DNA of 64,000 bases from Aquimarina mytili. Its GTDB lineage: Bacteria; Bacteroidota; Bacteroidia; Flavobacteriales; Flavobacteriaceae. The notes beneath the pieces were generated by a model that saw only the letters and a program-made list of their open reading frames with translations, was not told the origin of the DNA and searched no databases. Positions within the stretch are counted from its first letter, which is position 1. Every line of letters starts with the position of its first letter. Location of the stretch: the NCBI RefSeq assembly GCF_016735115.1, contig NZ_JAERQJ010000004.1:62001-126000 (forward strand), given 5' to 3'. Below, piece by piece: positions 7,487 through 16,892 of the stretch. Both the position numbers and the translations under genes were made by a program.

Positions 7487-10000
7487 TTACATGTCCTTGC
7501 TAAAGAAGATAGCATTCATCAATAATTTATTAGTTCCATACCAAAAAGCTCTAAAGTTTGTGTTATCTGTAAATAAAATTATATCACCTTTTCCTAGATT
7601 ATTATGTTTGAACGGCACCGTACCTGACAGTGAGTCCAGATTTTTTTGACTGATATAACCACTTAATAAGGGTTTTTTTGTATACTGAATAGGGTTGTTA
7701 TAGCTTTGTTTGTCTGGTTTTACAAATAAAGTAGTATTTCTGAAAAGAGGTATTCTGTTATTTGTGTATCCAAAGTTTATCGGATGAGAACGATCAATTT
7801 TGGCTTCAAAAATAGCACCACCAATAACTTGTGCACCAGAAAAATCTTGTTTTTGTTCGAAAGATATATTTTTAGCAATATTCTCGGGTTTTACAAATTC
7901 GATATTCATTAACTCGGTATTGGCAAAAAACTGTGCTGCATTTCTGTATCCAATTAATGTTCCTCCATTGCTAATCCAGGTTTTAAGTTTTTCTGCTTCT
8001 TTTTTTGTAAAACTTTGTCTTCGACTATTAGGTAAGATAATATGGGTGTATTTTGATAAGGTTGTTCTATAGAAATTATCTGTTTTTAGTTTTGTGATGG
8101 GGATATCATAACGCTGATCCATTAGGTGCCATATTTCGCCAGCATCGTACGATGTGATACCAGCACCAGTAAATAGAGCAATTTTAGGTAGTTTTAAAGC
8201 TTTAAATTGATTGCTGCCAAGGTCGATACCTTGAGTAAGCCCGGTAGATACACCTGTAATGTTAATATGATTTTTTGTTGCAATTTCTTGAAGAAAAGCG
8301 TGTAATTCTTGAGTGTTTAGCTTTTGATTTTGAACCGGAATTAAAATTGTACCATAATCATAGTTATTGTTTTCTAAAGTAAAAGGTCGCATACCAACTT
8401 TGGCTCTTAATCCCTTTACTAATATTTGATACAAAGCTCTAGGGCTGTAATATTCATGCCATTGCATTACATATGCGTAATTACTTTGGTTTACAGGTTT
8501 GGTTTCTCTATGTTTTAAGTTAGAAACTTCGTTACCTAAATTAGAAACAGATATTTTGTCTGTATATTCAAGATTAAAAGCTAAAGGAAACGTCCATGCA
8601 GAAATATCATAAAAAAGGCTGTCTTGAAATGAAGTTCTTTTTTCAAAAATAGCTTTTATAAGTCGCTTTTGACGTTGATTTTTTGGAACTATATAACTAT
8701 ATCCTTTTTTGAATGTTTTACTTCCTGAAGTTACATCTTGCCTTGGTTCATAAAACTTAATTTGATGTCTTTTTAAAATTTCAGCGAGATGATAAACTGA
8801 AGCCGCATCTTTTGAGTTTCCGAAAATATAGGCATCTTTTGCAGGCTCTTTTCTGGCATTGCTGTAAAAATCCCTTTGATATTGTAATAATTCTTTTCGC
8901 ATAGCCTTGGCAGCCTCAAGTGTAGAAAGTGTAGCTGTAAATTGATTTCTGATCGTAAATGGAAATGTTATGATTCCATTCACTGTTTGTTGTGCATGTC
9001 CTCGAGAACTTCCTTGTTCAAATAAAATTCCGATTCCTCCATTAATATCAGGAAAAGTGGATCCTTTTCCATAATAAAAATCATCAAAATTTTCTTCTGT
9101 ATAGTATAAAGAGCCAATCTTGTCTAATGCATTGGCATGGTAATTTGCAATCTTTTTAGTTAATTCTTGGTTTAATTTTGGAGTAAGTGGGTGTGTCCTG
9201 GACTGTATTCCGGGTTGGAAAAAAAATGTACTATTTGATCCCATTTCATGATGGTCAGTTAGGATATTTGGATACCACTGATGAAATGTTTTAATACGCG
9301 CTCTTGATTCAGGTAGTTGTACCGGTAACCAATCACGATTCATATCAAACCAGTAGTGATTGGTTCTTCCTCCTGGCCATACTTCGCTGTATTCTCGATC
9401 CTGAGGGTCTGTACTTATATTTTTACTTTTATTCGTGTTTGCCCAATATGCAAAACGTTGTAAGCCATCTGGGTTAAGCGAAGGGTCTAATAAAATAATA
9501 GTATTGTTCAAAAGCTCTTCTATTTCTGGTCCTTGTGCGGCTGCTAAATGATATGCCAGTACTAATGCGGCATTAGATCCACTAGGCTCATTACCGTGAA
9601 TAGAAAATCCCTGATAAACAACAATAGGTTGGGTATTGATGTCCAAAGTTTCAGAACCTATTTCTGTAAGCTGGAGATGCTTTTTTCGTATTTCGTTTAT
9701 ATTTTGATGATTTTTTTCTGAAGTGATGGTCAATAATAAAATAGGACGGTCTTCAAAAGTCTTTCCTCTATCTTCTATGGTTATTCTGGAAGAGGTTTTA
9801 GCGAGGGATTTCATATACGCTACTAATTTGTCATGAGTAACATGCCATTTTCCCGGAACGAAGCCTAAAACGCTTTGAGGAGTTGGTATTTCGGCGTTGT
9901 AAGTTATATTTTTAGGCAGATAATATTCTAATAAAAGATTGTTTTGGGCGGTAGAAAGAAATGTAGTAAGTGCTGTTAGAAATGTAAAAATATATTTCAT
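7487..10000 (-). CDS. M14 family zinc carboxypeptidase, secreted
   Basis: 837 residues with an N-terminal signal peptide ending near STAQ. The M14 metallocarboxypeptidase domain has the zinc ligands H and E in IHGNEPSG and a third His in TDHHEMG; substrate-binding residues appear in LLDPSLNPDG and FDMNRDW. The C-terminal half (from about residue 550) contains a glutamine-amidotransferase-like/DJ-1-type segment (KIALFTGAGITSYDAGEIW ... GGTLIGYR), a layout common in large secreted M14 peptidases of Bacteroidota. It likely degrades external peptides. It ends 15 bp from the convergent hydrolase gene, and its promoter must lie in the 96-bp gap that also holds the terminator of the DUF3276 gene. 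Confidence 0.92.
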   Translation of the reverse strand: MKYIFTFLTALTTFLSTAQNNLLLEYYLPKNITYNAEIPTPQSVLGFVPGKWHVTHDKLVAYMKSLAKTSSRITIEDRGKTFEDRPILLLTITSEKNHQNINEIRKKHLQLTEIGSETLDINTQPIVVYQGFSIHGNEPSGSNAALVLAYHLAAAQGPEIEELLNNTIILLDPSLNPDGLQRFAYWANTNKSKNISTDPQDREYSEVWPGGRTNHYWFDMNRDWLPVQLPESRARIKTFHQWYPNILTDHHEMGSNSTFFFQPGIQSRTHPLTPKLNQELTKKIANYHANALDKIGSLYYTEENFDDFYYGKGSTFPDINGGIGILFEQGSSRGHAQQTVNGIITFPFTIRNQFTATLSTLEAAKAMRKELLQYQRDFYSNARKEPAKDAYIFGNSKDAASVYHLAEILKRHQIKFYEPRQDVTSGSKTFKKGYSYIVPKNQRQKRLIKAIFEKRTSFQDSLFYDISAWTFPLAFNLEYTDKISVSNLGNEVSNLKHRETKPVNQSNYAYVMQWHEYYSPRALYQILVKGLRAKVGMRPFTLENNNYDYGTILIPVQNQKLNTQELHAFLQEIATKNHINITGVSTGLTQGIDLGSNQFKALKLPKIALFTGAGITSYDAGEIWHLMDQRYDIPITKLKTDNFYRTTLSKYTHIILPNSRRQSFTKKEAEKLKTWISNGGTLIGYRNAAQFFANTELMNIEFVKPENIAKNISFEQKQDFSGAQVIGGAIFEAKIDRSHPINFGYTNNRIPLFRNTTLFVKPDKQSYNNPIQYTKKPLLSGYISQKNLDSLSGTVPFKHNNLGKGDIILFTDNTNFRAFWYGTNKLLMNAIFFSKDM

Positions 10001-10028
10001 TGAGTAGTTCTTTTGAATGTGTGAATAT

Positions 10029-10060
10029 AAAAAAAACCGCTTCAGGCAATGAAGCGGTTT
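10029..10060 (-). terminator. Rho-independent terminator of the DUF3276 gene
   Basis: On the minus strand, AAACCGCTTCA and TGAAGCGGTTT flank a short TTGCC loop and run into a T tract (the A run at 10029-10036 on the plus strand). It lies just after the stop of the gene at 10097-10483. Confidence 0.88.
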
Positions 10061-10096
10061 ACATAACTTTAACTTTAATAAGCCTTAGTTGTTTTT

Positions 10097-10483
10097 TTAT
10101 ATATCATCAAAGTTTACATCTGTAAAACTTTCTGTAGAAGCCGAGATTTCTTCTTTAGTTTCCTCGTTAGAATTCTCATAAGATTTTTGATAATCTTTTT
10201 GATGTCTTTCACTAATTACTTCTTCACCTTTTTCTTCGACAATGTAATTTGTCATTTCATTTAAGATTTCAGTGAATCCAGAAAAATCTTCTTTGTACAA
10301 ATAGATCTTATGTTTCTTGTAATGAAAAGATCCATCATCATTAGTGAATTTTTTACTTTCTGTTATTGTTAAATAGTAATCTCCAGCTTTTGTAGCCCTC
10401 ACATCAAAGAAATATGTTCTTCTTCCTGCGCGTAAAACTTTTGAGAAAATTTCTTCTTTCTCCATCATTTCATTATCATTCAT
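10097..10483 (-). CDS. PUR-family (DUF3276) nucleic-acid-binding protein
   Basis: 128 residues. The N-terminal 75 residues (KVLRAGRRTYFFDVRATKAG, then YYLTITESKK and HKIYLYKEDF) form the PUR-alpha-like repeat known as DUF3276, a single-stranded DNA/RNA-binding domain widespread in Bacteroidota. The tail is acidic and low complexity, ending VNFDDI. No signal peptide is seen. A role in RNA binding or transcript handling is expected from the family. It has its own terminator downstream. Confidence 0.9.
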   Translation of the reverse strand: MNDNEMMEKEEIFSKVLRAGRRTYFFDVRATKAGDYYLTITESKKFTNDDGSFHYKKHKIYLYKEDFSGFTEILNEMTNYIVEEKGEEVISERHQKDYQKSYENSNEETKEEISASTESFTDVNFDDI

Positions 10484-10561
10484 AATCCTTATTTCTTAAA
10501 TTAATTAATATGCTATGATGGGTTAAAAATCCAAAAAAAATGTTAATCGGACAAAAAAAAC

Positions 10562-12319
10562 TCAAATTTCTTTTTCGCTAAGCTGTTTTAAATAGAGTTC
10601 TTTGTAGTATCCTTCGGTATTGATTAGTTGATTATGAGTGCCTTGCTGGATTATTTGACCGTCTTCAAGAACAATGATTTTATCTGCGTTTTTGGCCGTA
10701 GATACTCGATGACTAACAATAAAAGTGGTTTTATCTTTAGAAATGTTGTTCAAGTTTTGAAGTATTTCTTCTTCCGTTTCGGTATCTACTGCAGATAAAC
10801 AATCGTCAAAAAGAAGGATTGATGGCTCTTTAATTATAGCTCTTGCTATAGATACGCGTTGCTTCTGACCTCCAGAAAGTGTAATACCACGCTCTCCTAA
10901 AACGGTATCATATCCTTTGCTAAAACCAACAATATTATCATGCACTACGGCATTTTTTGATGCTTTATATACTTCATCGTCTGTTGCTTTTTCTTTTCCG
11001 AACTTAATATTGTTTTTAATAGAATCGCTGAATAAAAATGCATCTTGTGGTACGTAACCAATACTTTCTCTAAGATTGGTCAGGTTAAGGTTTCTTATTG
11101 GAGTCCCATCAATACGTATTTCGCCAGAAGATGCATCATATAATCTTCCAATTAGATCTAAAATAGTTGATTTTCCTGAACCTGTTTTACCAAGTATACC
11201 TATAGTTTCTCCAGTGTTGACTTCAAAACTCACCTTTTTCAAAGCAGTAATATTGGTATCATCATAGATAAAAGAAACGTTATCAAAGCTAATATTTCCT
11301 TTGATCGGGGTGTCTTGTGATATTGTATTAGTAATTTCAGGTTCTTGACTTAAAAACTCATTAATCCTTACTTGAGACGCCTCGGCCTGTTGCACTATAG
11401 AACTAACCCAGCCAACTGTGGCTACAGGCCAGGTAAGCATATTAACAAAAATTATAAACTCTACAATAACACCCAAATCCTTTATTGTGCCATCTAAGAA
11501 TTGCTTACCACCGATATAGATAACAAGAATATTACTAAACCCAATAAGTAAAACCATTAAAGGAAAAAATAATGCTTGTACTTTGGCAAGATCCAGGTTT
11601 TTATCCTTACTCGTATTAGAAAGATCTGTGAAATTTTGATGTGTTTGGGTTTCTATTCCATAGGCTTTAATGACCGTAATACCACTAAATGATTCTTGAG
11701 TAAATGTGGTTAGCTTTGATAAGAACTCTTGTACGACGGTACTGCGTTTATGAATAGCAACACTAAGTTTATAGATTGATATCGATAATATAGGTAATGG
11801 AGTAACTGTGTATAAAGTAAGTTCAGGAGCAATACTAATCATATATCCAATCACCACAACAAATAAAGTAATGGTGTTTACACTATACATAATTGCAGGG
11901 CCAACATACATCCTTACCTTAGAAACATCTTCGCTAATGCGATTCATGAGATCTCCGGTTCGATTTTTTTTGTAAAAATTAAGAGATAGCTTTTCGTAAT
12001 GTTGAAATACCTCATTCTTTAAATCAAATTCTATAAATCTAGAGACAACAATAAAAGTTTGTCGCATTAAGAAGGTAAAGAAAGCAGAAATTAGTACCGC
12101 TCCTAAGATTAAAAGAATATTGATTATAAGCCCGTTTTTTACTTCTGATAAATCTGTAATATCCTTGTTGATATACTGCTCTACAACATCAACAGAATCA
12201 CCAACCAAAGTAGGAACGAGAGTTGCAAAAATTCTTGCAATTATAGTAATCGCAATTCCAATAAGGAGTCGATATTTATATTTCAGAAAATATTTATTCA
12301 AATGGCGTAATGCGCGCAT
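10562..12319 (-). CDS. ABC transporter, fused permease and ATPase
   Basis: 585 residues: an N-terminal type I exporter membrane domain with six helices (about 1-320), then a nucleotide-binding domain. The NBD has Walker A GILGKTGSGKST, Q-loop YVPQDAFLFSD, signature LSGGQKQRVSIARA, Walker B SILLFDDCLSAVD and the switch His in FIVSHRVST. This is the LmrA/MdlB-type half-transporter class that exports drugs, lipids or peptides as a dimer. The substrate is unknown. Because there is no peptidase domain at the N-terminus, it is not an obvious exporter for the double-glycine peptide at 2154. It is divergent from the dehydrogenase gene, with 140 bp between. Confidence 0.95.
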   Translation of the reverse strand: MRALRHLNKYFLKYKYRLLIGIAITIIARIFATLVPTLVGDSVDVVEQYINKDITDLSEVKNGLIINILLILGAVLISAFFTFLMRQTFIVVSRFIEFDLKNEVFQHYEKLSLNFYKKNRTGDLMNRISEDVSKVRMYVGPAIMYSVNTITLFVVVIGYMISIAPELTLYTVTPLPILSISIYKLSVAIHKRSTVVQEFLSKLTTFTQESFSGITVIKAYGIETQTHQNFTDLSNTSKDKNLDLAKVQALFFPLMVLLIGFSNILVIYIGGKQFLDGTIKDLGVIVEFIIFVNMLTWPVATVGWVSSIVQQAEASQVRINEFLSQEPEITNTISQDTPIKGNISFDNVSFIYDDTNITALKKVSFEVNTGETIGILGKTGSGKSTILDLIGRLYDASSGEIRIDGTPIRNLNLTNLRESIGYVPQDAFLFSDSIKNNIKFGKEKATDDEVYKASKNAVVHDNIVGFSKGYDTVLGERGITLSGGQKQRVSIARAIIKEPSILLFDDCLSAVDTETEEEILQNLNNISKDKTTFIVSHRVSTAKNADKIIVLEDGQIIQQGTHNQLINTEGYYKELYLKQLSEKEI

Positions 12320-12459
12320 AAAAGTTCAATTTTAAAAAACTGTTTATTAAATAATTCGTAAAATTTAACAGCTTTAAATTTTAAATTCGTAAAAAAACAT
12401 TATTTTAGCAACCTGATTTTGAATATAATATAATTGTAAAATTTTAATTTTTTCACAAT

Positions 12460-13557
12460 ATGATAACCGAAGTGCTTACTGCAAATCAATTAAAAAAAGA
12501 AGCTCCAGTTTTTGGACAACTATCTTTTGATAATCATGAACAAGTTGTTTTTTGTCACGACAAAGATACAGGATTGAAGGCAATAATTGGTGTGCATAAC
12601 ACAATTTTAGGACCTGCTTTGGGAGGAACCAGAATGTACGATTATAAAACAGAATGGGATGCTTTAAATGATGTTTTAAGGCTATCGAGAGGAATGACGT
12701 ATAAAGCGGCTATCACAGGATTGAATCTAGGAGGAGGAAAAGCAGTTATTATTGGAGATCCAAAAAAGATTAAAACTCCTGAGTTGATGAGGCGTTTCGG
12801 TAAGTTTGTTCATACTCTAGGAGGTAAGTATTATACTGCAGAAGACGTAGGTATGGAAACTTCAGATATGGATACAGTGCGAGAAGTAACGCCTTACGTA
12901 ACTGGAATTTCTGAATCAAAAGGAGGAGCAGGTAACCCATCTCCTGTTACAGCATATGGTGTATATATGGGGATGAAAGCGGCAACTAAGTTTGCTTATG
13001 GTAATGATAAACTAGAAGGAAAACGAATTTTAGTTCAGGGAATAGGACATGTAGGTGAAGAATTAGTACGTTTAACATCAGAAGAAGGGGCAAACGTTAT
13101 TATCAGTGATATTAATGAAGAAAGACTTACAGAAGTAAGTACTAAATATGGAGTCGATATTTATAGAGGGAATGATCTATATTCTGAAACTGCAGATATC
13201 TATGCTCCATGTGCTTTGGGTGCTACCATAAATAATGAAACTATAGATAAACTAAAAGTTAAAGTGGTTGCAGGAGCTGCTAATAATCAGTTGGCTAATG
13301 AAAGTATACATGGTCCTTTATTACAGCAGAAAGAGATCGTATATGCCCCTGATTTTTTAATCAATGCCGGAGGTATTATTAATGTTTACGCGGAAATAGA
13401 AGGTTACGGAAGAGAACAAATAATGTCTAAGACCGAAAATATCTATAATACAACATTAGATATACTCAATAGAGCAAAGGCAACGAATACTACAACTAAT
13501 GCCGCTGCCATTGGCATAGCAGAAGATAGAATAGCTGCTAGAAAAAACAAACAATAA
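12460..13557 (+). CDS. Leucine/amino acid dehydrogenase (Glu/Leu/Phe/Val family)
   Basis: 365 residues of the NAD-dependent Glu/Leu/Phe/Val dehydrogenase family, in the short leucine-dehydrogenase size class. Substrate-binding residues are in GPALGGTRMYDY and GMTYKAAITGLNLGGGKAVI, which carry the conserved catalytic lysines. The Rossmann nucleotide-binding loop is VQGIGHVGEELV with a terminal acidic residue in IISDINEE. It likely catalyses oxidative deamination of branched-chain amino acids, feeding leucine degradation, which matches the HMG-CoA lyase-like gene at 18603. It is divergent from the ABC transporter gene; an AT-rich promoter region with TATTTTAG near 12400 precedes it. Confidence 0.92.
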   Translation: MITEVLTANQLKKEAPVFGQLSFDNHEQVVFCHDKDTGLKAIIGVHNTILGPALGGTRMYDYKTEWDALNDVLRLSRGMTYKAAITGLNLGGGKAVIIGDPKKIKTPELMRRFGKFVHTLGGKYYTAEDVGMETSDMDTVREVTPYVTGISESKGGAGNPSPVTAYGVYMGMKAATKFAYGNDKLEGKRILVQGIGHVGEELVRLTSEEGANVIISDINEERLTEVSTKYGVDIYRGNDLYSETADIYAPCALGATINNETIDKLKVKVVAGAANNQLANESIHGPLLQQKEIVYAPDFLINAGGIINVYAEIEGYGREQIMSKTENIYNTTLDILNRAKATNTTTNAAAIGIAEDRIAARKNKQ

Positions 13558-13628
13558 TCAGATTGAAAGAAATATAATGACTAGTTATAAAAAGAGTGTT
13601 TTTTAGATAGCTAGATTAAAAATAATAG

Positions 13629-13636
13629 TATTTTTG
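13629..13636 (+). promoter_or_regulatory. -7 promoter box upstream of nusB
   Basis: TATTTTTG fits TAnnTTTG. The expected transcription start falls near 13641-13643, at the foot of the hairpin at 13639-13666. No TTG -33 element is clear. Confidence 0.45.
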
Positions 13637-13638
13637 CA

Positions 13639-13673
13639 GGGCGAAAGTTTATATATACTTTCGTCCATTTTTT
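13639..13673 (+). terminator. Hairpin with T tract between the dehydrogenase and nusB
   Basis: Ten-bp stem, GGGCGAAAGT / ACTTTCGTCC with one G-T pair, an 8-base AT loop, then ATTTTTTT. It most simply terminates the dehydrogenase transcript. It sits directly after a -7 box, so in a nusB transcript it would form a 5'-terminal stem-loop. Confidence 0.75.
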
Positions 13674-13701
13674 TAATATAAAGTTCTTTGTAATTTTTTC
13701 T

Positions 13702-14646
13702 ATGTTAACCAGAAGACATATTAGAGTAAAAGTAATGCAGTCGCTATATTCAATAGAGCAGACGCAAAATGATAACCTAGATAAAGAAGAAAAATTTCTT
13801 CTTTTTAGTATTGATCAGATGTATGATTTGTTTCTAATAAATCTTCAGCTTCTGGTGGAAATTAAAAAGCATGTTGCCGATTTTTTGGCTAAAAGTCAAA
13901 AAAAATACCTTGCAACGTCAGAAGAAAAAAACCCAAATACAAAATTTATTACGAATGAAATCTTGTTGTTGTTAGAAAATAATGAACAACTTAAGGCAGA
14001 AATTGAGCGAAAAAAACTCAATTGTTGGGAATTAGACGATGAGTATATAAAAATACTCTGGGGCGAGATTAAAGAAAGTGAGTTGTATAAAGATTATATG
14101 AGCACTAAGCTAAGCTCTTTTAGAGAAGATAAAGATTTTGTGTTGGATATTTTTAAAGAAGTTATAGCTCCTAATGATAAACTGTATGAGTATTTTGAAG
14201 ATAAGAAACTTACTTGGGTAGATGATCTACCACTAGTGAATACAGCTATTATTAAAATGCTTCGCAAACTTAAAGCATCTCATGACGAAAATATGACGTT
14301 GCCAAAACTTTATAAAGATATAGACGATAAGAAGTTTGCTACAGATATCTTTAAAAAGACAGCGTTAAACGGAAGTGATTTCACTAAAGAAATTGATGGT
14401 AAGACACCAAATTGGGACAAAGATCGTATTGCCGAATTGGACAAAGCTATCATAAAAATGGCAATTTGCGAATTTGTAAAGTTTCCTTCTATACCCGTAA
14501 AAGTCACAATTAACGAATATTTAGAAATAGCAAAAGAATATAGTACTCCTAAAAGTAGTATTTTTATCAACGGTATCCTTGATAAGATTTCTAAGGAGTA
14601 TCAAGAGAACGGTAAACTAAATAAAGTTGGCCGTGGACTTATGTAG
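13702..14646 (+). CDS. nusB: Transcription antitermination factor NusB, long Bacteroidota form
   Basis: 314 residues, about twice the length of E. coli NusB. The N-terminus MLTRRHIRVKVMQSLYSIEQ and the C-terminal half (LDKAIIKMAICEFVKFPSIP then TINEYLEIAKEYSTPKSSIF and NGILDKI) are the NusB helical bundle. The extra residues, about 30-150, are a charged helical insertion normal for this phylum. NusB with NusE/S10 binds boxA RNA and supports antitermination of rRNA operons. It is followed after 50 bp by the DUF1573 and yajC genes, an order often seen in flavobacteria, so the three are probably one transcription unit. Confidence 0.95.
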   Translation: MLTRRHIRVKVMQSLYSIEQTQNDNLDKEEKFLLFSIDQMYDLFLINLQLLVEIKKHVADFLAKSQKKYLATSEEKNPNTKFITNEILLLLENNEQLKAEIERKKLNCWELDDEYIKILWGEIKESELYKDYMSTKLSSFREDKDFVLDIFKEVIAPNDKLYEYFEDKKLTWVDDLPLVNTAIIKMLRKLKASHDENMTLPKLYKDIDDKKFATDIFKKTALNGSDFTKEIDGKTPNWDKDRIAELDKAIIKMAICEFVKFPSIPVKVTINEYLEIAKEYSTPKSSIFINGILDKISKEYQENGKLNKVGRGLM

Positions 14647-14696
14647 TTCAAAAAAAATAGTATTTTTAACCCTCAATTTAATTAAAAACCCAAGTA

Positions 14697-15176
14697 ATGA
14701 AAAAAGGAATCTTAATTTTAGCCGGTGTTTTTGCTATGACATTTGTGTCTTGTAAAGATGATGCGGCAAAAAAAGTTAAAGAAGAAAATGTAGAAATAGC
14801 AGCTGAGCGTGATGCAAAAAACACAGATTTTCCTGTAATGACTTTTGCAGAAACTGAGCACGATTTCGGAACAATTAATGAAGGAGATGTTGTAGAGCAT
14901 AAATTTAGTTTTACGAATACAGGTAAAGCTCCTTTAGTTATTGTAAGTGCAAAAGGAAGCTGTGGATGTACTGTGCCAGAATGGCCGAAAGAGCCAATTG
15001 CACCCGGTGCTACAGGAGAGATGCTTGTTAAGTTTAACTCTAACGGGAAACCAAACCAGCAAACTAAGCAGGTTACAATTACTGCAAATACTGAAGCAGG
15101 AAAAGAACTTCTAAAGATTAAAGCTATGGTAACTCCAAAAGCTAAACCAGCAAGCGGAACACCAACAAGCAAGTAA
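14697..15176 (+). CDS. DUF1573 lipoprotein
   Basis: 159 residues. The lipoprotein signal peptide ends in the lipobox FVSC, with Cys at about residue 19 followed by KDD. One DUF1573 domain (an Ig-like, ASH/MSP-type beta sandwich) is seen: AETEHDFGTINEGDVVEHKF, then FTNTGKAPLVI, SAKGSCGCTVPEWP and PGATGEMLVKFN. The precise role is unknown; the family is thought to serve as a structural or binding module in the envelope. It sits 6 bp before yajC, so the two are co-transcribed. Confidence 0.9.
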   Translation: MKKGILILAGVFAMTFVSCKDDAAKKVKEENVEIAAERDAKNTDFPVMTFAETEHDFGTINEGDVVEHKFSFTNTGKAPLVIVSAKGSCGCTVPEWPKEPIAPGATGEMLVKFNSNGKPNQQTKQVTITANTEAGKELLKIKAMVTPKAKPASGTPTSK

Positions 15177-15182
15177 TTTTTT

Positions 15183-15473
15183 ATGGAACAAATACAACAG
15201 TTTCTTCCTTTTATATTAATTTTTGTTGTGATGTATTTTTTTATGATACGTCCACAGATGCAAAAGGCAAAAAAGGAAAGAAAGTTTGCTGATGAACTTA
15301 AAAAAGGAGATCGTATCGTAACAAAAAGCGGTCTTCATGGTAAAGTTTTTGATTTCAGCGAAAAAAACAATGCTGTTATTATTGAAACAGGATCTGGTAA
15401 ATTAACATTTGATAAATCGGCAATATCATTGGAGATGAGTCAAAAATTGAATACACCAACCGAAAAAAAGTAA
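15183..15473 (+). CDS. yajC: Preprotein translocase subunit YajC
   Basis: 96 residues: one N-terminal membrane helix (FLPFILIFVVMYFFMIRPQ) followed by the YajC soluble domain with KKGDRIVTKSGLHGKV. YajC associates with SecDF in the Sec translocon at the inner membrane. The secD/F genes are not adjacent here. It is the last gene of the nusB-DUF1573-yajC run and ends before a strong terminator. Confidence 0.95.
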   Translation: MEQIQQFLPFILIFVVMYFFMIRPQMQKAKKERKFADELKKGDRIVTKSGLHGKVFDFSEKNNAVIIETGSGKLTFDKSAISLEMSQKLNTPTEKK

Positions 15474-15498
15474 GTAATAACTAGCCTACTTAAATAAG

Positions 15499-15536
15499 AG
15501 CGCGATACAAATGTTTAATTGTATCGCGCTTTTTTA
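15499..15536 (+). terminator. Rho-independent terminator after yajC
   Basis: Twelve-bp perfect stem AGCGCGATACAA / TTGTATCGCGCT (15499-15510 and 15519-15530) with an 8-base loop and a T tract. pepT reads towards it from the other side. The stem is symmetrical, but only the plus-strand side carries a good T run. Confidence 0.92.
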
Positions 15537-15563
15537 TGAATTTAATATAGTTTGAACCGCTGC

Positions 15564-16796
15564 TTATTGTTTAGCAGTTAATTCTGCAATTCGTACAATA
15601 ACCTCAACAGCTTTAATCATACTTTCAACAGGTACATACTCATACCTACCATGAAAGTTATGCCCACCAGCAAAAATATTAGGGCATGGCAACCCCATAT
15701 AACTTAATTGAGATCCATCAGTCCCGCCTCGTATTGGTTTTATAAGCGGGGTGATATCAAGAGACTTCATAGCTTCTTCTGCAATATCAACAATATGCAT
15801 CATGGGTTCTACCTTTTCTCGCATGTTGTAATATTGATCATGAATTTCGACATGTATTGCGTCTTTATATTGAGTATTGATTTTTGAAGCTAAGGTAAGC
15901 ATGGTTTCTTTTCTGGCTTCAAAATTTTCTTTATCATGATCTCTAATGATATACCGTAACTTGGTTTCTTCTACACTGCCTTTCATATCATGTAAGTGGA
16001 AAAAACCTTCACGACCACTAGTGTGTTCTGGAGTTTCTTTTTTTGGCAATCCATCGATATATTCTTGTGCAATATACATGCTGTTTATCATTTTTCCCTT
16101 GGCATATCCTGGGTGCACTATTTTTCCTTTAATCGTTACTATAGCACCAGCAGCATTGAAGTTCTCATATTCTAATTCTCCAATTTGACTACCGTCCATG
16201 GTGTAGGCCCAATCAGCACCAAATTTCTGAACATCGAACTTGTGGGCTCCACGGCCAATTTCTTCGTCGGGAGTAAAACCAATGCGAATTTTTCCGTGCT
16301 TGATTTCGGGATTTTGTAAGAGATACTCCATCGCAGAAACTATTTCCGTAATTCCGGCCTTATCATCGGCTCCAAGAAGAGTGGTTCCATCGGTAGTAAT
16401 AAGGGTTTGCCCTACATATAATTTCAAATCTTCAAAATAATCAGGAGAAAGAACAATGTTATCTGCAGGATTGAGCAGTATGTCTTTTCCGTCATAGTTT
16501 TCTATAATTTGTGGTTTAACATTTGCGCCTGTAAAATCCGGAGTAGTATCAAAATGAGAGATAAAACCAATGGTAGGTACTTCTTTGTCTATGTTAGAAG
16601 GTAATGTTGCCATGATATATGCATTCTCATCGATGGTTACATCGTCTAATCCAATTGCCTTCAATTCTTCGACAAGTTTGTTTGCTAAATCCCATTGCTT
16701 CACTGTACTTGGTGTGGAGTTGCTTTCTGGGTCGCTTTCGGTATCAATAATTACATAACTGATAAACCTGTCAATGATATGTTTTTTAGAAATCAT
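15564..16796 (-). CDS. pepT: Peptidase T (tripeptide aminopeptidase)
   Basis: 410 residues of the M20B metallopeptidase family. Zinc-ligand regions are visible: [12 protein letters not shown] (His and its neighbour Asp), [11 protein letters not shown] (bridging Asp), [11 protein letters not shown] (catalytic and metal Glu), YTMDGS and [11 protein letters not shown] (last His). PepT removes N-terminal residues from tripeptides in the cytosol. I chose ATG at 16796, giving [11 protein letters not shown] as in other PepT proteins; an upstream TTG at 16808 is in frame but unlikely. It is transcribed alone, convergent with yajC and divergent from pyrD. Confidence 0.94.
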   Translation of the reverse strand: MISKKHIIDRFISYVIIDTESDPESNSTPSTVKQWDLANKLVEELKAIGLDDVTIDENAYIMATLPSNIDKEVPTIGFISHFDTTPDFTGANVKPQIIENYDGKDILLNPADNIVLSPDYFEDLKLYVGQTLITTDGTTLLGADDKAGITEIVSAMEYLLQNPEIKHGKIRIGFTPDEEIGRGAHKFDVQKFGADWAYTMDGSQIGELEYENFNAAGAIVTIKGKIVHPGYAKGKMINSMYIAQEYIDGLPKKETPEHTSGREGFFHLHDMKGSVEETKLRYIIRDHDKENFEARKETMLTLASKINTQYKDAIHVEIHDQYYNMREKVEPMMHIVDIAEEAMKSLDITPLIKPIRGGTDGSQLSYMGLPCPNIFAGGHNFHGRYEYVPVESMIKAVEVIVRIAELTAKQ

Positions 16797-16864
16797 AAAA
16801 ATATTCAAATATTACTTGGATTAAAGATTTCAAAAATAAGCTTTTATTAGAGCCTTCTAAAACT

Positions 16865-16872
16865 TATTTTTG
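16865..16872 (+). promoter_or_regulatory. -7 promoter box for the pyrD operon
   Basis: TATTTTTG fits TAnnTTTG and is followed by GCGCAAGC. It lies 20 bp before the pyrD start, which gives a short leader. Confidence 0.5.
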
Positions 16873-16892
16873 CGCAAGCAAAATCATCATCA

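Noticed and set aside
10562..12319. ABC transporter as exporter of the double-glycine peptide at 2154
   Set aside because: It has no C39 peptidase domain and lies 8 kb away, so a link is unsupported.
14678..15172. Minus-strand frame of 164 codons over DUF1573
   Set aside because: It lies fully antisense to a well-supported lipoprotein gene and has no family signature.
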